Made by a program: the position numbers and the translations under genes | The notes under the pieces: model-generated | What the model was told of the DNA's origin: nothing | The model's input: only the letters and a program-made list of their open reading frames with translations | The model's database searches: none | Part shown: positions 11,446 to 21,900 of the stretch, one piece after another | Layout of the letters: every line of letters starts with the position of its first letter | Position numbering within the stretch: position 1 is the stretch's first letter | NCBI GenBank assembly: GCA_023678885.1 | Contig: CM042958.1 | Location: 12,766,852 to 12,830,851, forward strand | Length of the DNA: 64,000 nucleotides | Source: Pogostemon cablin | Taxonomy: Eukaryota > Streptophyta > Magnoliopsida > Lamiales > Lamiaceae | Direction of reading: 5' to 3'

Positions 11446-13210
11446 GAGTTAAATTCATTTTTTGTCCTACAAGAATTGGCTTCTTCGAATTTAGTCCCAA
11501 ATTAGATAAAACTTTCAATTTTGTCCCACAACTATCTAATTTGATTGATTTATGTCCAATTTTAGCCGGAAAGTTAGTTTTAGTCGAAAATACTCAGGGC
11601 CCACCGCATGTGACCACCGCATTTGGGGATTCTAGCGGGTCGATCACACTTGTCCGATAAATTAAATCTGAGCCCTTCTTTTAGCCACATCAACGCTGAT
11701 GTGAAAGAATTAATTAAAAAAACAGCAGATCACCGGAACATGATCGTCGTCCATGTTCCTCACCTCTCGCTCTATTAGCTCCACCGCCGCAAAGTCCGCG
11801 TCCGAAGAGGTCGGGAATCCAGCCTCAATCACGTCAATGCGGAGCCGCGCGATTTGTCGAGCTATGTCGAGCTTCTCCTTGGTGGTCATGGTGGCACCTT
11901 CGCCATCATGCAAGGTGGTGTCGATAATGCGGACATAATTAGAGTTGGGGATGTGATTAGGAATGTACTCAGGGCGGGTGTAGATAGTCGATTTTTTATG
12001 AGCGAAGTGAGTGTTTAATGTGGCTGTTATATGGTTTAATCGGACTAATCTAACGTAATATGGAGAAAGCATAGAAGAAGAAGAACACAAGAATTTCTCC
12101 CACGTTTGTGGGAGTTTAAAGTAGAGAGTTTGTTTCTCTCTGTTTTATTTGTTTGTGTGGTGGAGAAGATAATTCTCCTTTTACAGTGGTAATGGTGGTG
12201 ACCTTGGTGTTGATGGTGAAGATGAACTGATCTTGAGGTTGAAGACGGATGTGAGGATGAGGATAGATCTCGTGTTGAAGATGAAGGTGCAGCCTCCTCT
12301 TATATAAGTGGGGTGAACCTAGTAGCAAGTGAGCATTAAATGCATATCCGCATGAGGCTATTAAAAGAAATGCGGTAGGACTATCTTCCTAGTAGATATC
12401 TTAGGGGATATCTACTAGGCTTGTAGAGTGTCAGGCCCAAGTGGGCAACTTGGTGGTGGGAGAGTAGAGAGAGGAAGTAAGACTCGGGAGATAGTGGATA
12501 GAAAGGGAGTCGGATAGAGAGGGTGAGAGTAGGGTGTGAGTGTAAGAGATGACAAGTGGGTAGAGAGGGAGTCGGATAGAGAGAGTGAGAGTAGGGAGTG
12601 AGAAAGCAAGTGGGTGAATGTAGAGAGAGGGAATTCCTTCCACTTGCTTCTCCCTGGTGGGTGAACGCGTCTCTTCCACTCGCTCGCTCTCTCCTTGTGG
12701 CGCTTCCTGCTGCAGATGGGGAGTCTGGATACTAGCTCTCTTTCTCGGGCCACATGATGTAATTTTGGGGCTCGGATATGGGCCCTACCACAGCGGGTGA
12801 GAGAGCACTGGATGTCGACGGAGGGGAAGCGTAGTGAGAGGAGGTGGGTACTGGGGTTGTAGGGGAATGGATTGGAGAGGGGAGCTCTGATTGGTTGCCT
12901 GAAAATGCAGAAGGAAAAGGAGGAAGACGTCGTTGCTGCAGGTGACGGTCACCATCACAGATATTTGGAAACTTTTTTTTTAATAATCCTTCCACATGAG
13001 TGCTGACAAGACGAAAGTAAGGGACCCGCCGGAATCCTCTAAATGTGGCGGCATGCATGAGCATTTTCCGGCTAAAAACAACTTTTCGATTAAAATTGAT
13101 CATAAATTGACTAAATTACATAGTTATAGGATGAAATTGAAAATTTTATCTAATTTGAAACTAAAATCGAAGAAGTCAATTCCTATAACACCAAAAATGA
13201 ATTTAACTTT
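11446..13210. mobile_element. Pack-MULE carrying an isopropylmalate synthase fragment
   Basis: Long inverted ends (about 180 bp) start GAGTTAAATTCATTTTTTG on the left and, inverted, AAAGTTAAATTCATTTTTGG on the right. Identical 9-bp flanks AATTAATTA lie at 11437-11445 and 13211-13219, the hallmark of Mutator-like insertion. The empty site is present in the duplicate at 7905 (ATATAATTACC), which supports the limits. The 1.4 kb interior holds an IPMS-like fragment (11710-12090) and other more GC-rich DNA of unknown source (12120-12960). No transposase is present, so it is non-autonomous. Confidence 0.85.
11710..12090 (-). pseudogene. Captured 2-isopropylmalate synthase (IPMS/MAM) N-terminal fragment
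   Basis: A 126-codon frame contains RPEYIPNHIPNSNYVRIIDTT, EKLDIARQIARLRIDVIEAG and FPTSSDADF, clearly the start of the HMGL-like TIM barrel of IPMS, the first committed enzyme of leucine synthesis in plastids. The catalytic/metal motif that normally reads DTTLRDGEQSPGA is altered to DTTLHDGEGA, losing the arginine and three residues. The frame stops after VPVIC, so only the first part of the barrel remains. The first 35 residues are basic and hydroxylated, like a transit peptide. It lies inside a Pack-MULE and is not expected to be an active enzyme. Confidence 0.85.
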
Positions 13211-13300
13211 AATTAATTACTTCTGCAACAATTTATTCAGGCAAAATAACTTGTCCATCAAAAACTAAATTGAATTAAAACATGTTTATTAATAAATACT
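13211..13300 (-). repeat. Last piece of the duplicated U11/U12-65K upstream segment
   Basis: Matches 7905-7998 (GCAAC.ATTTATT, AACTTGTCCATC, TAAATTGAATT, GTTTATTAATA). After this the similarity ends; the fold-back element that follows the original copy at 7999 is absent here. Confidence 0.75.
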
Positions 13301-15222
13301 ATATACTTATATAAATGAATTAAAACTAATACATGGTGAATTAAAATTAATAAAATTTATAATGAAAATACATGAGTACTTTTTATAAATTCTCCCTTTT
13401 ATACTTATAATAATAATTGAATATAAGTAGTAATATATTTATTAATATATCTAAATTAAAACAAAAACATTTTCTAAATTAAAACAAAAATCTATTTTTA
13501 CCTTTTATCTTTATTTTATCTTATCTTAATATATTAAAAGTGGTTTGGAGATGTAAAACATTTTTCCCCTTTTGTACTTTCTTAGTTTTATTTACTACCT
13601 TATTTATTCTCTACAACAAATTAATTTCAATACATTCATTATTGTCATTATATATAAATAAATAAATGTATGATAGACCTTAATAAACTCTTTTAACTTC
13701 TGCATGTTACTACATTATATTAACTAACGTGAGTACAAGACAATGTTAAAGTGGAAACGACAAACAGAGGTCTTGAACTTTCCCTCATTTGGTCGCTTAA
13801 AATAAATATTCTGAAATGAGCAGAAAAAAGAGTTTGCTTTAAAATGGTGATTACTCTTTTGTTACGGTTTCATCGGATAATAGTAAGTGTTATTCTGTCA
13901 ATGAATCGCTTTGTTATGATTAGTATCGAAAATCTTGCCAATTAGCAGAGAAAATTATTGCATCTATGTACTGTTAAAAGTTTATTTAATGTGCAGAACC
14001 ATGTTACTCCTATCCTTCTTTATTGAGGATGTCCTTCCATGGCGCTCGGAAATTATTGCAAAAATCTCCTCTGAAATTATTGGGGTACAGTAATTCTTTT
14101 CAAAATTTTCTTTCAGTAATTTATTATTATGAGATTAATGTGTTTATCAAATTAATTTCCTCTGTTGAAATTTGACAAATAGGTTAAAATTCTATTGACA
14201 AAATTTTGTATGATTGCAGATCAACACGATATTACTAATATACATACATGTGTGTTTTACATGTATTTCTGGCATATTCGTACAAAGTGGAGGATATTGG
14301 AAAGACTTTTGACAGACTTCAACAAATTATGCTTGGCTTCAATGGATTCTTGCTTGCATAGTGATGTATTATGAATTATAAATAGAAGAATTGGGTGAAC
14401 TTGCTTTTGGTTTTGGTTGACAATTTGACGTATACGAATTGGCGGTTAACTTCAGGACATCTATGCATAACTGTTTCTAACGACGTCTTTAGTTGAGTTG
14501 TTTGGAACATCCTGCATCACAAAAAATATTGGAGCCTTTGTAGTTGATGTAGTATATATATTTGGAAGATAAACAATACGTTTATATTTTTATTGTAATT
14601 TGGGTGAGATTTTGTGAGACTAATAAAAAGCACCAACATTTTTAATAGAGGGTTCACATAGAATCGACAAATGAAGTGGGTGAATTTTACTACCACTTGC
14701 TCGAATTGGATCCTTTCGATTCCTATATATGTTCGATATATTTACGAAGTTGTTACTCCAATTGATTGTCATTAAACCTAGATCCTTGCCCCCGAGAAAT
14801 GAATTAATACTTTCTGTTCGAGCTCCATCATCGACTATTTACAACCCAACAAAAAACGAAGGGTTCGGGTGTAACTAAACAAATAATGTCGATCCGAGAG
14901 CACCCCTATTCTTAGACAAATCAAAAATGGTGGATGTAAAAATCCACAACAAATCCTGTCTTTCAAGTCGCACGTTGCTTTCAACCACATCGTTTCAAAC
15001 GAAGTTTTACCATAACAATCCTCTCATTTTGAACCGGTATGAAATTGATTCAATTGTGGAATCATGAATAGTCAATGGTTCAGTGAGACCATTTTGCACT
15101 TTTTAAAATAGTTATCACTTTCGATATAAAATGTTATCACTTTTTATTTATATACTATAAATTGTTCATGAAAATTTTATTACTTTTCATTAATTTATTA
15201 TCACTTTGTTATATAAAAATTA
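13301..15222. other. AT-rich intergenic DNA, no gene seen
   Basis: No coding frame of note on either strand and no recognised repeat with clear ends. Confidence 0.5.
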
Positions 15223-15491
15223 GACAAATTCTCTTGTGAGACATTATATATATGAGACGGTTTGTGAGACGTGTTAAAGTATGTATATTATATGCATAAA
15301 GTATGCTTAATGTTGTTAAAGTATGTTTTCTAAAATATGATAAATGATGAATTAAAGTATGATTTTAGGGTGTTATAATATGACTCATTATTAAAATACT
15401 TTAACTATAAATAAGCATATTTTACATATATAATAAACATATTTTAGTAATGGCCGCCTCACAAAAAACCCGTCTCACAAGAGAGTTTCTC
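15223..15491. mobile_element. Mutator-type MITE with perfect 9-bp target duplication
   Basis: Ends GACAAATTCTCTTGTGAGAC and, inverted, GAGAAACTCTCTTGTGAGAC; flanks TAAAAATTA at 15214-15222 and 15492-15500 are identical. The interior repeats an AAAGTATG motif. Related copies are at 20603-20842, 20887-21072 and 54202-54474. Confidence 0.85.
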
Positions 15492-15633
15492 TAAAAATTA
15501 TCACTTTATGATTGTCTCATGTAAGGCCTTATGTGAGACGGTCTCACACAAGTCTTTGCCTTTAATAAAAAGTTAAAATTGTCCGACTAAACTATTTCAT
15601 TAACAATTTGCGGAATAAATAAAAAGAGATAAT

Positions 15634-16472
15634 TGTAACAACAAAATTTTGCATTTATAATAAAATAAATACAAGATAATTACAATAATAATCCAGCTGG
15701 ATTAAACTTGAGAATTAAGGAAGCAATCTCTATCTATCATCTGATTCTTCTCTCAAACCAATTTGGACTTTGACTTTGACTTGTTGACTTGACCGCGTTG
15801 ACTATGTCTTTTGAGTCGGATCTTCAGTTGAAGCTTGTCCAAACTTGGATTTGGAACTTTGAAACGTTTATCCAGAGGCGCCGGGCCTTTGATTGGATTA
15901 AACGTGCCTTATGTGAAAAACACTCGATCAGGAGGGCTTAGCACCTTAATCCCGGGTGGTATGCTGTTCTTGGCGTGAAGAACACTGAAGAACTTAGTAT
16001 ATGAAGAACGCTTGATTTGGGGGGCTCCGCACCTTAATCCCGAATCGTTTGTCGTTCTTGACTTAAAGATACTTGAAGATCTTGAGGAGCATTGCTTGTG
16101 TTCAATCTCTTCAGAGCGTTTGTGTTTTCAAGTCTTTGAATGTGTGTCTAGAATGAATAGAAGAGGGCTCCTTATATAGGTGAAGGATGAGGATACTTCA
16201 TAAATAACTCGCAGTCTGATTGGTCCAGGGCTGATTTGACCTGATTCTGCGGGCTTGGCCCTTTCACTTTCTTAGGCCTCAAGTCAGGTTTATTTATCTT
16301 GAACTTGTCTTATTTAATTTATTGGGTTTTAAATTAACTATCAATTATTTATTAATCTATTTTAGGAATTTATTTATTTAAATTCCTTAATAAATAAATA
16401 AATAATTAATAATTATTGCATTAATTTGCCACATATTTTCCTTTAATAGGCAATAAAATTCAAGTGCTTACA
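15634..16472 (-). repeat. 3' LTR (minus-strand sense) of TR-GAG element
   Basis: Direct repeat partner of 18976-19829. On the minus strand it contains a TATATAAG box at 16176-16169, which in the other LTR has changed to CTATAAGG. Confidence 0.9.
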
Positions 16473-16789
16473 AATGTCACCTCACATTTTGTTCACGGAC
16501 GCCTTTGTGTTGAAGTGAACAAATTGCGATAATCTATTCTTGATCAACATGATTGAATTTTATTGCTTGCTTCACCAACTTGATATGAATAGCCTGAATT
16601 ATGACTAAACTTAGTGAAGTGCTAAGATGCCTACGTACCTCTTTGAAGAGGATCAAGTCATAACGTAGTTCAAAGAAACATGAGTTGGTTTGGATGAGGG
16701 TGTCGTACACATTTTATATTCATGCGGGCCAGGAGTAATATGCAGTTTAGGTTCGTGCGTCATGGAGCATTGAACTTGAATTTGTTGAT

Positions 16790-17560
16790 ATTTTATATTC
16801 GTGTCAATGAGTCTTGAATTTGAACTTGTAGATAGTTTATACTCGTGTCAATGAGCCTTGTGTGGATATTTTTCACTTGTGTCGAGGAGTATTGTGTGGA
16901 CAGTTTTCTCTCATATTGAGCAACATTGTGTGGATAGTTTTCACTCATATCAAGGAGCTTTATGTGTGGAGAGTTTATTCTCTTCTCAAGGAGATTTGAT
17001 TTGATGTATGGACAGTTTATACTCATATCAAAGAGTATATTGTGGATAGTTTTTTCTCGTATCGAGGAGCCTTGAATTTGATTTGTGTTAGATAGTTTAG
17101 GCTCGTATCAAGGAGCATTGGGTGTAGATAGTTTTAGCTCATATCAAGGAGCATAACTTGAGAATTTTAGATAGTTTAAACTCGTATCAAGGAGTATTGT
17201 ATGGACATTTTTAGCTCTTGTCGAGGAGCGTAACATGTAGATAGTTTCGTCTATTCTCAAGGAGATTTTATTTGATGTATAGATAGTTTATACTCATATC
17301 AAGGAGCATTGTGTGTAGATAGTTTTAGCTCATATCAAGGAGCATAAATTGAGAATTTTAGATAGTTTAAACTCTTATCAAGGAGTATTGTATGGACATT
17401 TTTAGCTCGTGTCGAGGAGCGCAACATGTAGAGAGTTTTGTCTCTTCTTAAGGAGATTTAATTTGAGTTAAACAGTTTAAGCTCGTATCAAGGAGTATAA
17501 TGCAGACAGTTTTAGCTCGTGTCAAGGAGCTTTGCACTTGAGTTTGTCAACAGTTTATTG
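16790..17560. repeat. Tandem repeat inside TR-GAG element, unit about 35-40 bp
   Basis: The phrase GATAGTTTATACTCG, then TATCAAGGAGCATTG, is repeated roughly 18 times with changes (for example TGGACAGTTTTCTCTC, TAGCTCGTGTCGAGGAGC). Some longer blocks are repeated as a whole: 17080-17240 resembles 17280-17420. No coding role is evident. Confidence 0.85.
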
Positions 17561-17707
17561 CCCCCAATCTTGGGATGCACTATTTTCTCTTGCTTCAACT
17601 TCATTTCTATTAATTTTTATAGAAACTGCAGTCTTTGTTTGTGGTTCCCCTTCCAAGGGCTCATTGAAGGACATGTATTCAAACTCATAAGAATTTTGAA
17701 TAGAGGG

Positions 17708-18736
17708 TCATTCGAAGTCATTTGATGTCAGGCTTAACTTCATGTCGTAAGCTCTTGAAGCCAACTCTTCAAAAGTTTTAGGCCGAATTCCTTGGAGTAT
17801 GTAGCTAAGATTCCATTGCATCTCTTGAATGCACATTTCTATAGCTGAAGTTTTTGATAGCTTTTCTTTGCAATTGAGGCTTAGACTCCTCCATCTATTG
17901 ATGTAGTCGATGACATATTCTTCATCCTTTTGACGAGTATTTGTTAGCTCCATCATGCTAACAATTCTTCGTGTGCTATAGAAGCGGTTGAGGAATACTT
18001 TTTTCATTTGCCCCCAACTATCAATGGATTCAGCTTGCAAGTCGATGTACCAATCAAATGCATTTCCTTTTAGAGATCGGATGAATTGTCTCACCATGTG
18101 ATCTCCGTTGGTCCCAGCATCATTGCATGTCTCAACAAAATGCGCCACATGTTGCCTTGGGTTGCCTCTGCCATCGAATTGTTGAAACTTGGGAGGTTGA
18201 TAGTCAGCTAGCATCCTCAAGTTGTCAATTCTCTTTGTATATGGCTTTTTGTAGGCAACAAAAGATTTGAAACTTCCTTCAAACTTGTCTTTTATCGTCT
18301 CTACCACGATGTTCTTTAGTTGGTTGATAAGAAGCGTTCCGTCAATTGAAACTTGTATCATATTCTCAGCTGGCTTTTCTTTAGATAGATGATGCTTCGT
18401 TGAGTCTTCCTCCCCGTGCTCATCCTCAACTTGTTTCTTATTTACATGACTTATCTCCACATTATCCATTTTCTTCATAAGTACGGAGATCTTTACGTCT
18501 TGAGCTTCCATATGCTTAGTGAGTCCTTCAATGGCTCTCATCATACTTGTGAGTTGTTCCTCAATGGTTATAGTACTCGTCGTCATCATTGCAATTGCAG
18601 TTGAGGCAGATGGTGAGCTTGGCATTGAGTGAGGAGTTGAGCAGGTAGAATTATCTTCACTGTTTTTGTCTCCGTGCAATGGCTTATTAAGAGCAATCTC
18701 AACCACATGGTTTGTCTCTGAGGAGGCTTCAGACAT
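17708..18736 (-). CDS. Retrotransposon gag polyprotein
   Basis: 342 aa, intact frame from MSEASSETNH. A low-complexity Ser/Thr stretch and coiled segment (about residues 40-120) is followed by a Retrotrans_gag domain: YQPPKFQQFDGRGNPRQHVA, QFIRSLKGNAFDWYIDL, WGQMKKVFLNRFYSTRR, DEEYVIDYINRWRSLSL. The protein stops soon after the gag domain; no CCHC zinc knuckle and no pol follow. It would form particles only with help from an autonomous relative. The intact frame despite diverged LTRs may mean gag was under constraint before insertion. Confidence 0.9.
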   Translation of the reverse strand: MSEASSETNHVVEIALNKPLHGDKNSEDNSTCSTPHSMPSSPSASTAIAMMTTSTITIEEQLTSMMRAIEGLTKHMEAQDVKISVLMKKMDNVEISHVNKKQVEDEHGEEDSTKHHLSKEKPAENMIQVSIDGTLLINQLKNIVVETIKDKFEGSFKSFVAYKKPYTKRIDNLRMLADYQPPKFQQFDGRGNPRQHVAHFVETCNDAGTNGDHMVRQFIRSLKGNAFDWYIDLQAESIDSWGQMKKVFLNRFYSTRRIVSMMELTNTRQKDEEYVIDYINRWRSLSLNCKEKLSKTSAIEMCIQEMQWNLSYILQGIRPKTFEELASRAYDMKLSLTSNDFE

Positions 18737-18975
18737 ACTTCTTGTAACGATTTAACATTTTCAATTGCGCGACTCTGGAGGCTTTGATGTAATTTGCCTT
18801 CATATCGCAATCTTTAGTGGAGTTATGACTTGCGTCTTCACAGCTTGTAGCTCTAAAGGCTTTGAGGTAGATGACTTTTTTATCGCTATCCTAAGAGGAG
18901 TCATACTTTGTAACTTCGAGCTTATTGAGAGAAAAGATGAGAGGTAGAGACTGTCCCACTGGGCGTGCCAAAATT

Positions 18976-19829
18976 TGTAACAACAAAATTTTGTATTTAT
19001 AATAAAATAAATACAAGAGAATTACAATAATAATCCAACTGGATTAAACTTGAGAATTAAGGAAGCAATCTCTTTCTATCCTCTGATTCTTCTCTCAAAC
19101 CAATTTGGACTTTGACTTTGACTTGTTGACTTGACCGCGTTGACTGTGTGTTTTGAGTCGGATCTTCAGTTGAAGCTTGTCCGAACTTGGATTTGGAACT
19201 TTGAAATGTTTATCCAGAGGCGTCGAGCCTTTGTTTGGATTAAACGTGCCTTATGTGAAAAACACTCGATCAGGGGGCTTAGCACCTTAATCCAGGGTCG
19301 TATGTTGTTCTTGGCTCAAAGAACACCGAAGAACTTAGTATATGAAGAACACTTAATTTGGGGGGCTCCGCACCTTAATCTCGAATCATTTGTCGTTCTT
19401 AACTTAAAGATGCTTGAAGATCTTGAGGAGCGTTGTTCGTGTTCAATCTCTTTAGAGCGTTTGTATCTTCAAGTTTTTGAATGTGTGTCTGGAATGAATG
19501 GAGGAGGGCTCCTTATAGAGGTGAAGGATGAGGATAATCCATAAATAACTCGCAGTCTGATTGGTACATGGCTGATTTGACCTGATTCTGCGGGCTTGGG
19601 CCTTTCACTTTCTTAGGCCTCAAGTCAGGTTTATTTATCTTGAACTTGTCTTATTTAATTTAAACCTCATTTAATTTATTGAGTTTTAAATTAATTATCA
19701 ATTATTTATTAATCTATTTTAGGAATTTATTTATTTAAATTCCTTAATAAATAAATAATTAATTGATAATTGTTGCATTAATTTGCCACATATTTTCCTT
19801 TAATAGACAATAAAATTCAAGTGCTTACA
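18976..19829 (-). repeat. 5' LTR (minus-strand sense) of TR-GAG element
   Basis: Direct repeat partner of 15634-16472; about 15 bp longer owing to small indels. Open frames within it are accidental. Confidence 0.9.
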
Positions 19830-19877
19830 ATAATATTAATGAAAAATTATAATCACTGCCCCAGAAAAGTTTTCACT

Positions 19878-20114
19878 ATTCATCTTTTCCTCATCCAAAG
19901 TATCTACTGGTTTAAATTCAAATTTGATCTTTTTTCATACCTCGCTAGCGACAGCTAGTTCAGGACTCCATTTGCAAGCCTCGCGGATAATTACATTACC
20001 CTCAGCAGCAAGATCACGTCCTTCATTACGAGCTTTTACACATGCTTCTAGAGCTACTCGGTTAGCTACGGCACCTGGCGCATTACCCCAAGGGTGTCCT
20101 AAAGTTCCTCCACC
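19878..20114 (-). pseudogene. rbcL: Plastid-derived rbcL 3' fragment (NUPT)
   Basis: On the minus strand the sequence encodes GGGTLGHPWGNAPGAVANRV, ALEACVKARNEGRDLAAEGN and REACKWSPELAVASEV, the last part of the RuBisCO large subunit. The conserved Trp that follows (EVWKEI) is TGA here (19937-19935), and the C-terminal tail continues as KKIKFEFKPVDTLDE. Only the last 75 or so codons are present, so this is a nuclear insertion of plastid DNA. It lies between the LTR element and a MITE. Confidence 0.93.
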
Positions 20115-20125
20115 TCTAAAAAATG

Positions 20126-20378
20126 CTCACTCCGCTCTATTTCAATCTTTACATATTTTCTATTTTGGCGTCTCATATCAATTTTTACATTTCACTTTTT
20201 ACTAAATGAGACCCACACAAATTATAATTTATCTCTCCATAGACTCATACATCAGATTAATACACCTATTCACTTTATATTAAAATATTATTTCTCTTAT
20301 ATCACTACACCTTAAAATACTGCATTCCTTAATCTACGTGTAAAAACAAATGTAAAGTTTGAAACAAGATGAAGGAAG
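20126..20378. mobile_element. Diverged Stowaway-like MITE
   Basis: Inverted ends CTCACTCCGCTCTATTTCAA and, inverted, ACTTCCTTCATCTTGTTTCAA. A TA follows on the right. The interior has the family's TTAATCTACGTGTAAAAAC block near the right end. Confidence 0.65.
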
Positions 20379-20602
20379 TATAAAATTTTCACAACAAATA
20401 ACTTCTCAATACATCACAATTTAAAAGATGTCACTATAACCTAATATACATTACTTACTTTATTATTTATTTATATAACTTGAAAATACAATTTTACCTT
20501 TAAAAGTTAATAAAGTTAATAAAAAAACAACTTTAACTAAAACTTCGTGTTTATAGTATAAGTGAAAACTTTCTGGAACGAAGAGAGTAACTAATTAATA
20601 AA

Positions 20603-20842
20603 GAGAAATTCTCTTGTGAGACGGGTCGACCAATCATAAAGTATGTTTATTTGTAATTAAAGTATGTTTGTAATAAATCATATTATAACACATTTAAATC
20701 ATACTTTATTGCATAATCTAACATACTTAATTTATAAATCATACTTTAACAACCATTAAACATACTTTATCTATACAATCAACATACTTTAGTTATGGGT
20801 CGACCCGTTTCATAAATAATCCATTTCACGAGAGACTTTGTC
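20603..20842. mobile_element. Mutator-type MITE, second copy of the GTGAGACGG family
   Basis: Left end GAGAAATTCTCTTGTGAGACG; inverted right end GACAAAGTCTCTCGTGAAATG; both then run into GGGTCGACC. Interior repeats AAGTATGTTT motifs. Possible 9-bp flanks ATTAATAAA and ATAATTAAA match imperfectly. Confidence 0.65.
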
Positions 20843-20886
20843 ATAATTAAAAGCTAAATTCATAAGGTATATTATATTTTTTTTAA

Positions 20887-21072
20887 ACAAAGTCTCTGGT
20901 GAAAAGATTATTTATGAGAACTATCACTAAAGTATGCTTATTCTTTATAAATATGTTTCATAAATAATTCGTCTCATAAGAGATAAGTTATATTATACTT
21001 TATCTATACGATAAGCATACTTTAGTAATTGGTCAACCTGTCCCACACCAATCTCACATGAGAGCCTCTCAC
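20887..21072. mobile_element. Third, degraded copy of the same MITE family
   Basis: Starts ACAAAGTCTCTGGTGAAAAG and ends CTCACATGAGAGCCTCTCACT with AAGTATGCTTA motifs inside. Ends are eroded. Confidence 0.5.
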
Positions 21073-21539
21073 TAATAAAAAGTAAAACAATGTTATTGTG
21101 AGACGATCTTACACAATTGTTACTTTTATTATATACTCCATTTTTACTAAAATCATGTATAATTTTTTTTTTGTTGAAAGTAGATTAAGGGAGGTTTTAT
21201 TTGTATTTTAACTTTTTTTTTTACCCTTAATATTATTTTGATAGTAAATTGTGTAATATTAGGGTATTAATTTTTATTTTTTTGAACAGGTCCACTTATT
21301 AAAAAATAAAATACATACCTTGGGATGAACTAAAACAATTCTTTTGAGTGGGACATATGGGTTTTTTTAAAGATTTCGTGGAACTATAATGTTTTAATAT
21401 ATAATTTCAATTTTTTGCTGTAAAAAAAGACATAGTAAGAAATATTACAGAAACAAAACGTAAGAACGACGTATTAAAAATTTTAAGTATAACTAAACAA
21501 GGGTTTCTTTTATCCAATGCGTCGTCTTCTCCTCAACTG

Positions 21540-21900
21540 CTAGCTGACGTGTCAATCTCTGAAAAATTCTCACTTATTTAATTCATTTTCGTGCATCTAA
21601 GTGTCATCTCCTCCTCATCGCCTGATGACGTGTCAAATTTTAAAAATTCTCACTTATTTGATCTTTGTTTATTATTTTATTTCTTCCATTTTCATTACGT
21701 TTCATTTAATTGCAATTATGGTGCACATCCTTCTCTACTCTTTTTCCCGGAAACGTTTCAATTCATGAAAACAGAATCCTCAGAAATCTTTGTTTATTAT
21801 TTTATTTCTTTCCATTTTCATTACATTTCATTTAATTGCAATTATGGTGCACTTCTTCTCTACTCTTTAATTCCCCGGAAACGTTTTAATTAACTGATGA
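21540..21900. repeat. Tandem duplication, unit about 120 bp
   Basis: The block around CTTTGTTTATTATTTTATTTC through GGAAACGTTT occurs at about 21663-21758 and again at 21787-21885. A shorter overlapping duplication (GACGTGTCAA then AATTCTCACTTATTT) lies just before it. Confidence 0.8.

Larger units (their letters stand above)
15634..19829 (-). mobile_element. Gag-only LTR retrotransposon (TR-GAG type), 4.2 kb
   Basis: Two direct long repeats (15634-16472 and 18976-19829) begin TGTAACAACAAAATTTTG and end AAGTGCTTACA. The 5-bp flanks ATAAT at 15629-15633 and 19830-19834 are identical, so both ends are intact. The only protein is gag on the minus strand, which sets the element's direction; protease, reverse transcriptase and integrase are missing. 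Next to the minus-strand 5' LTR the sequence TTTTGGCACGCCCAGTGGG is the likely primer-binding region. The two LTRs differ by many single changes and short indels, so the insertion is not very recent. The part between gag and the 3' LTR holds a tandem repeat (16790-17560). Confidence 0.92.

Noticed and set aside
12415..12753. Open frames on the minus strand over GAGAGAG-rich DNA
   Set aside because: Low-complexity, Ser/Leu/Pro/Thr-rich, no homology that I see; part of the Pack-MULE interior.
12732..13103. 123-codon minus-strand frame ending EPQNYIMWPEKES
   Set aside because: Begins inside the terminal repeat of the Pack-MULE and shows no recognised domain; possibly captured DNA but not supportable as a gene.
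19131..19544. 137-codon frame in the LTR
   Set aside because: Lies wholly in the non-coding LTR and is broken in the other LTR copy.
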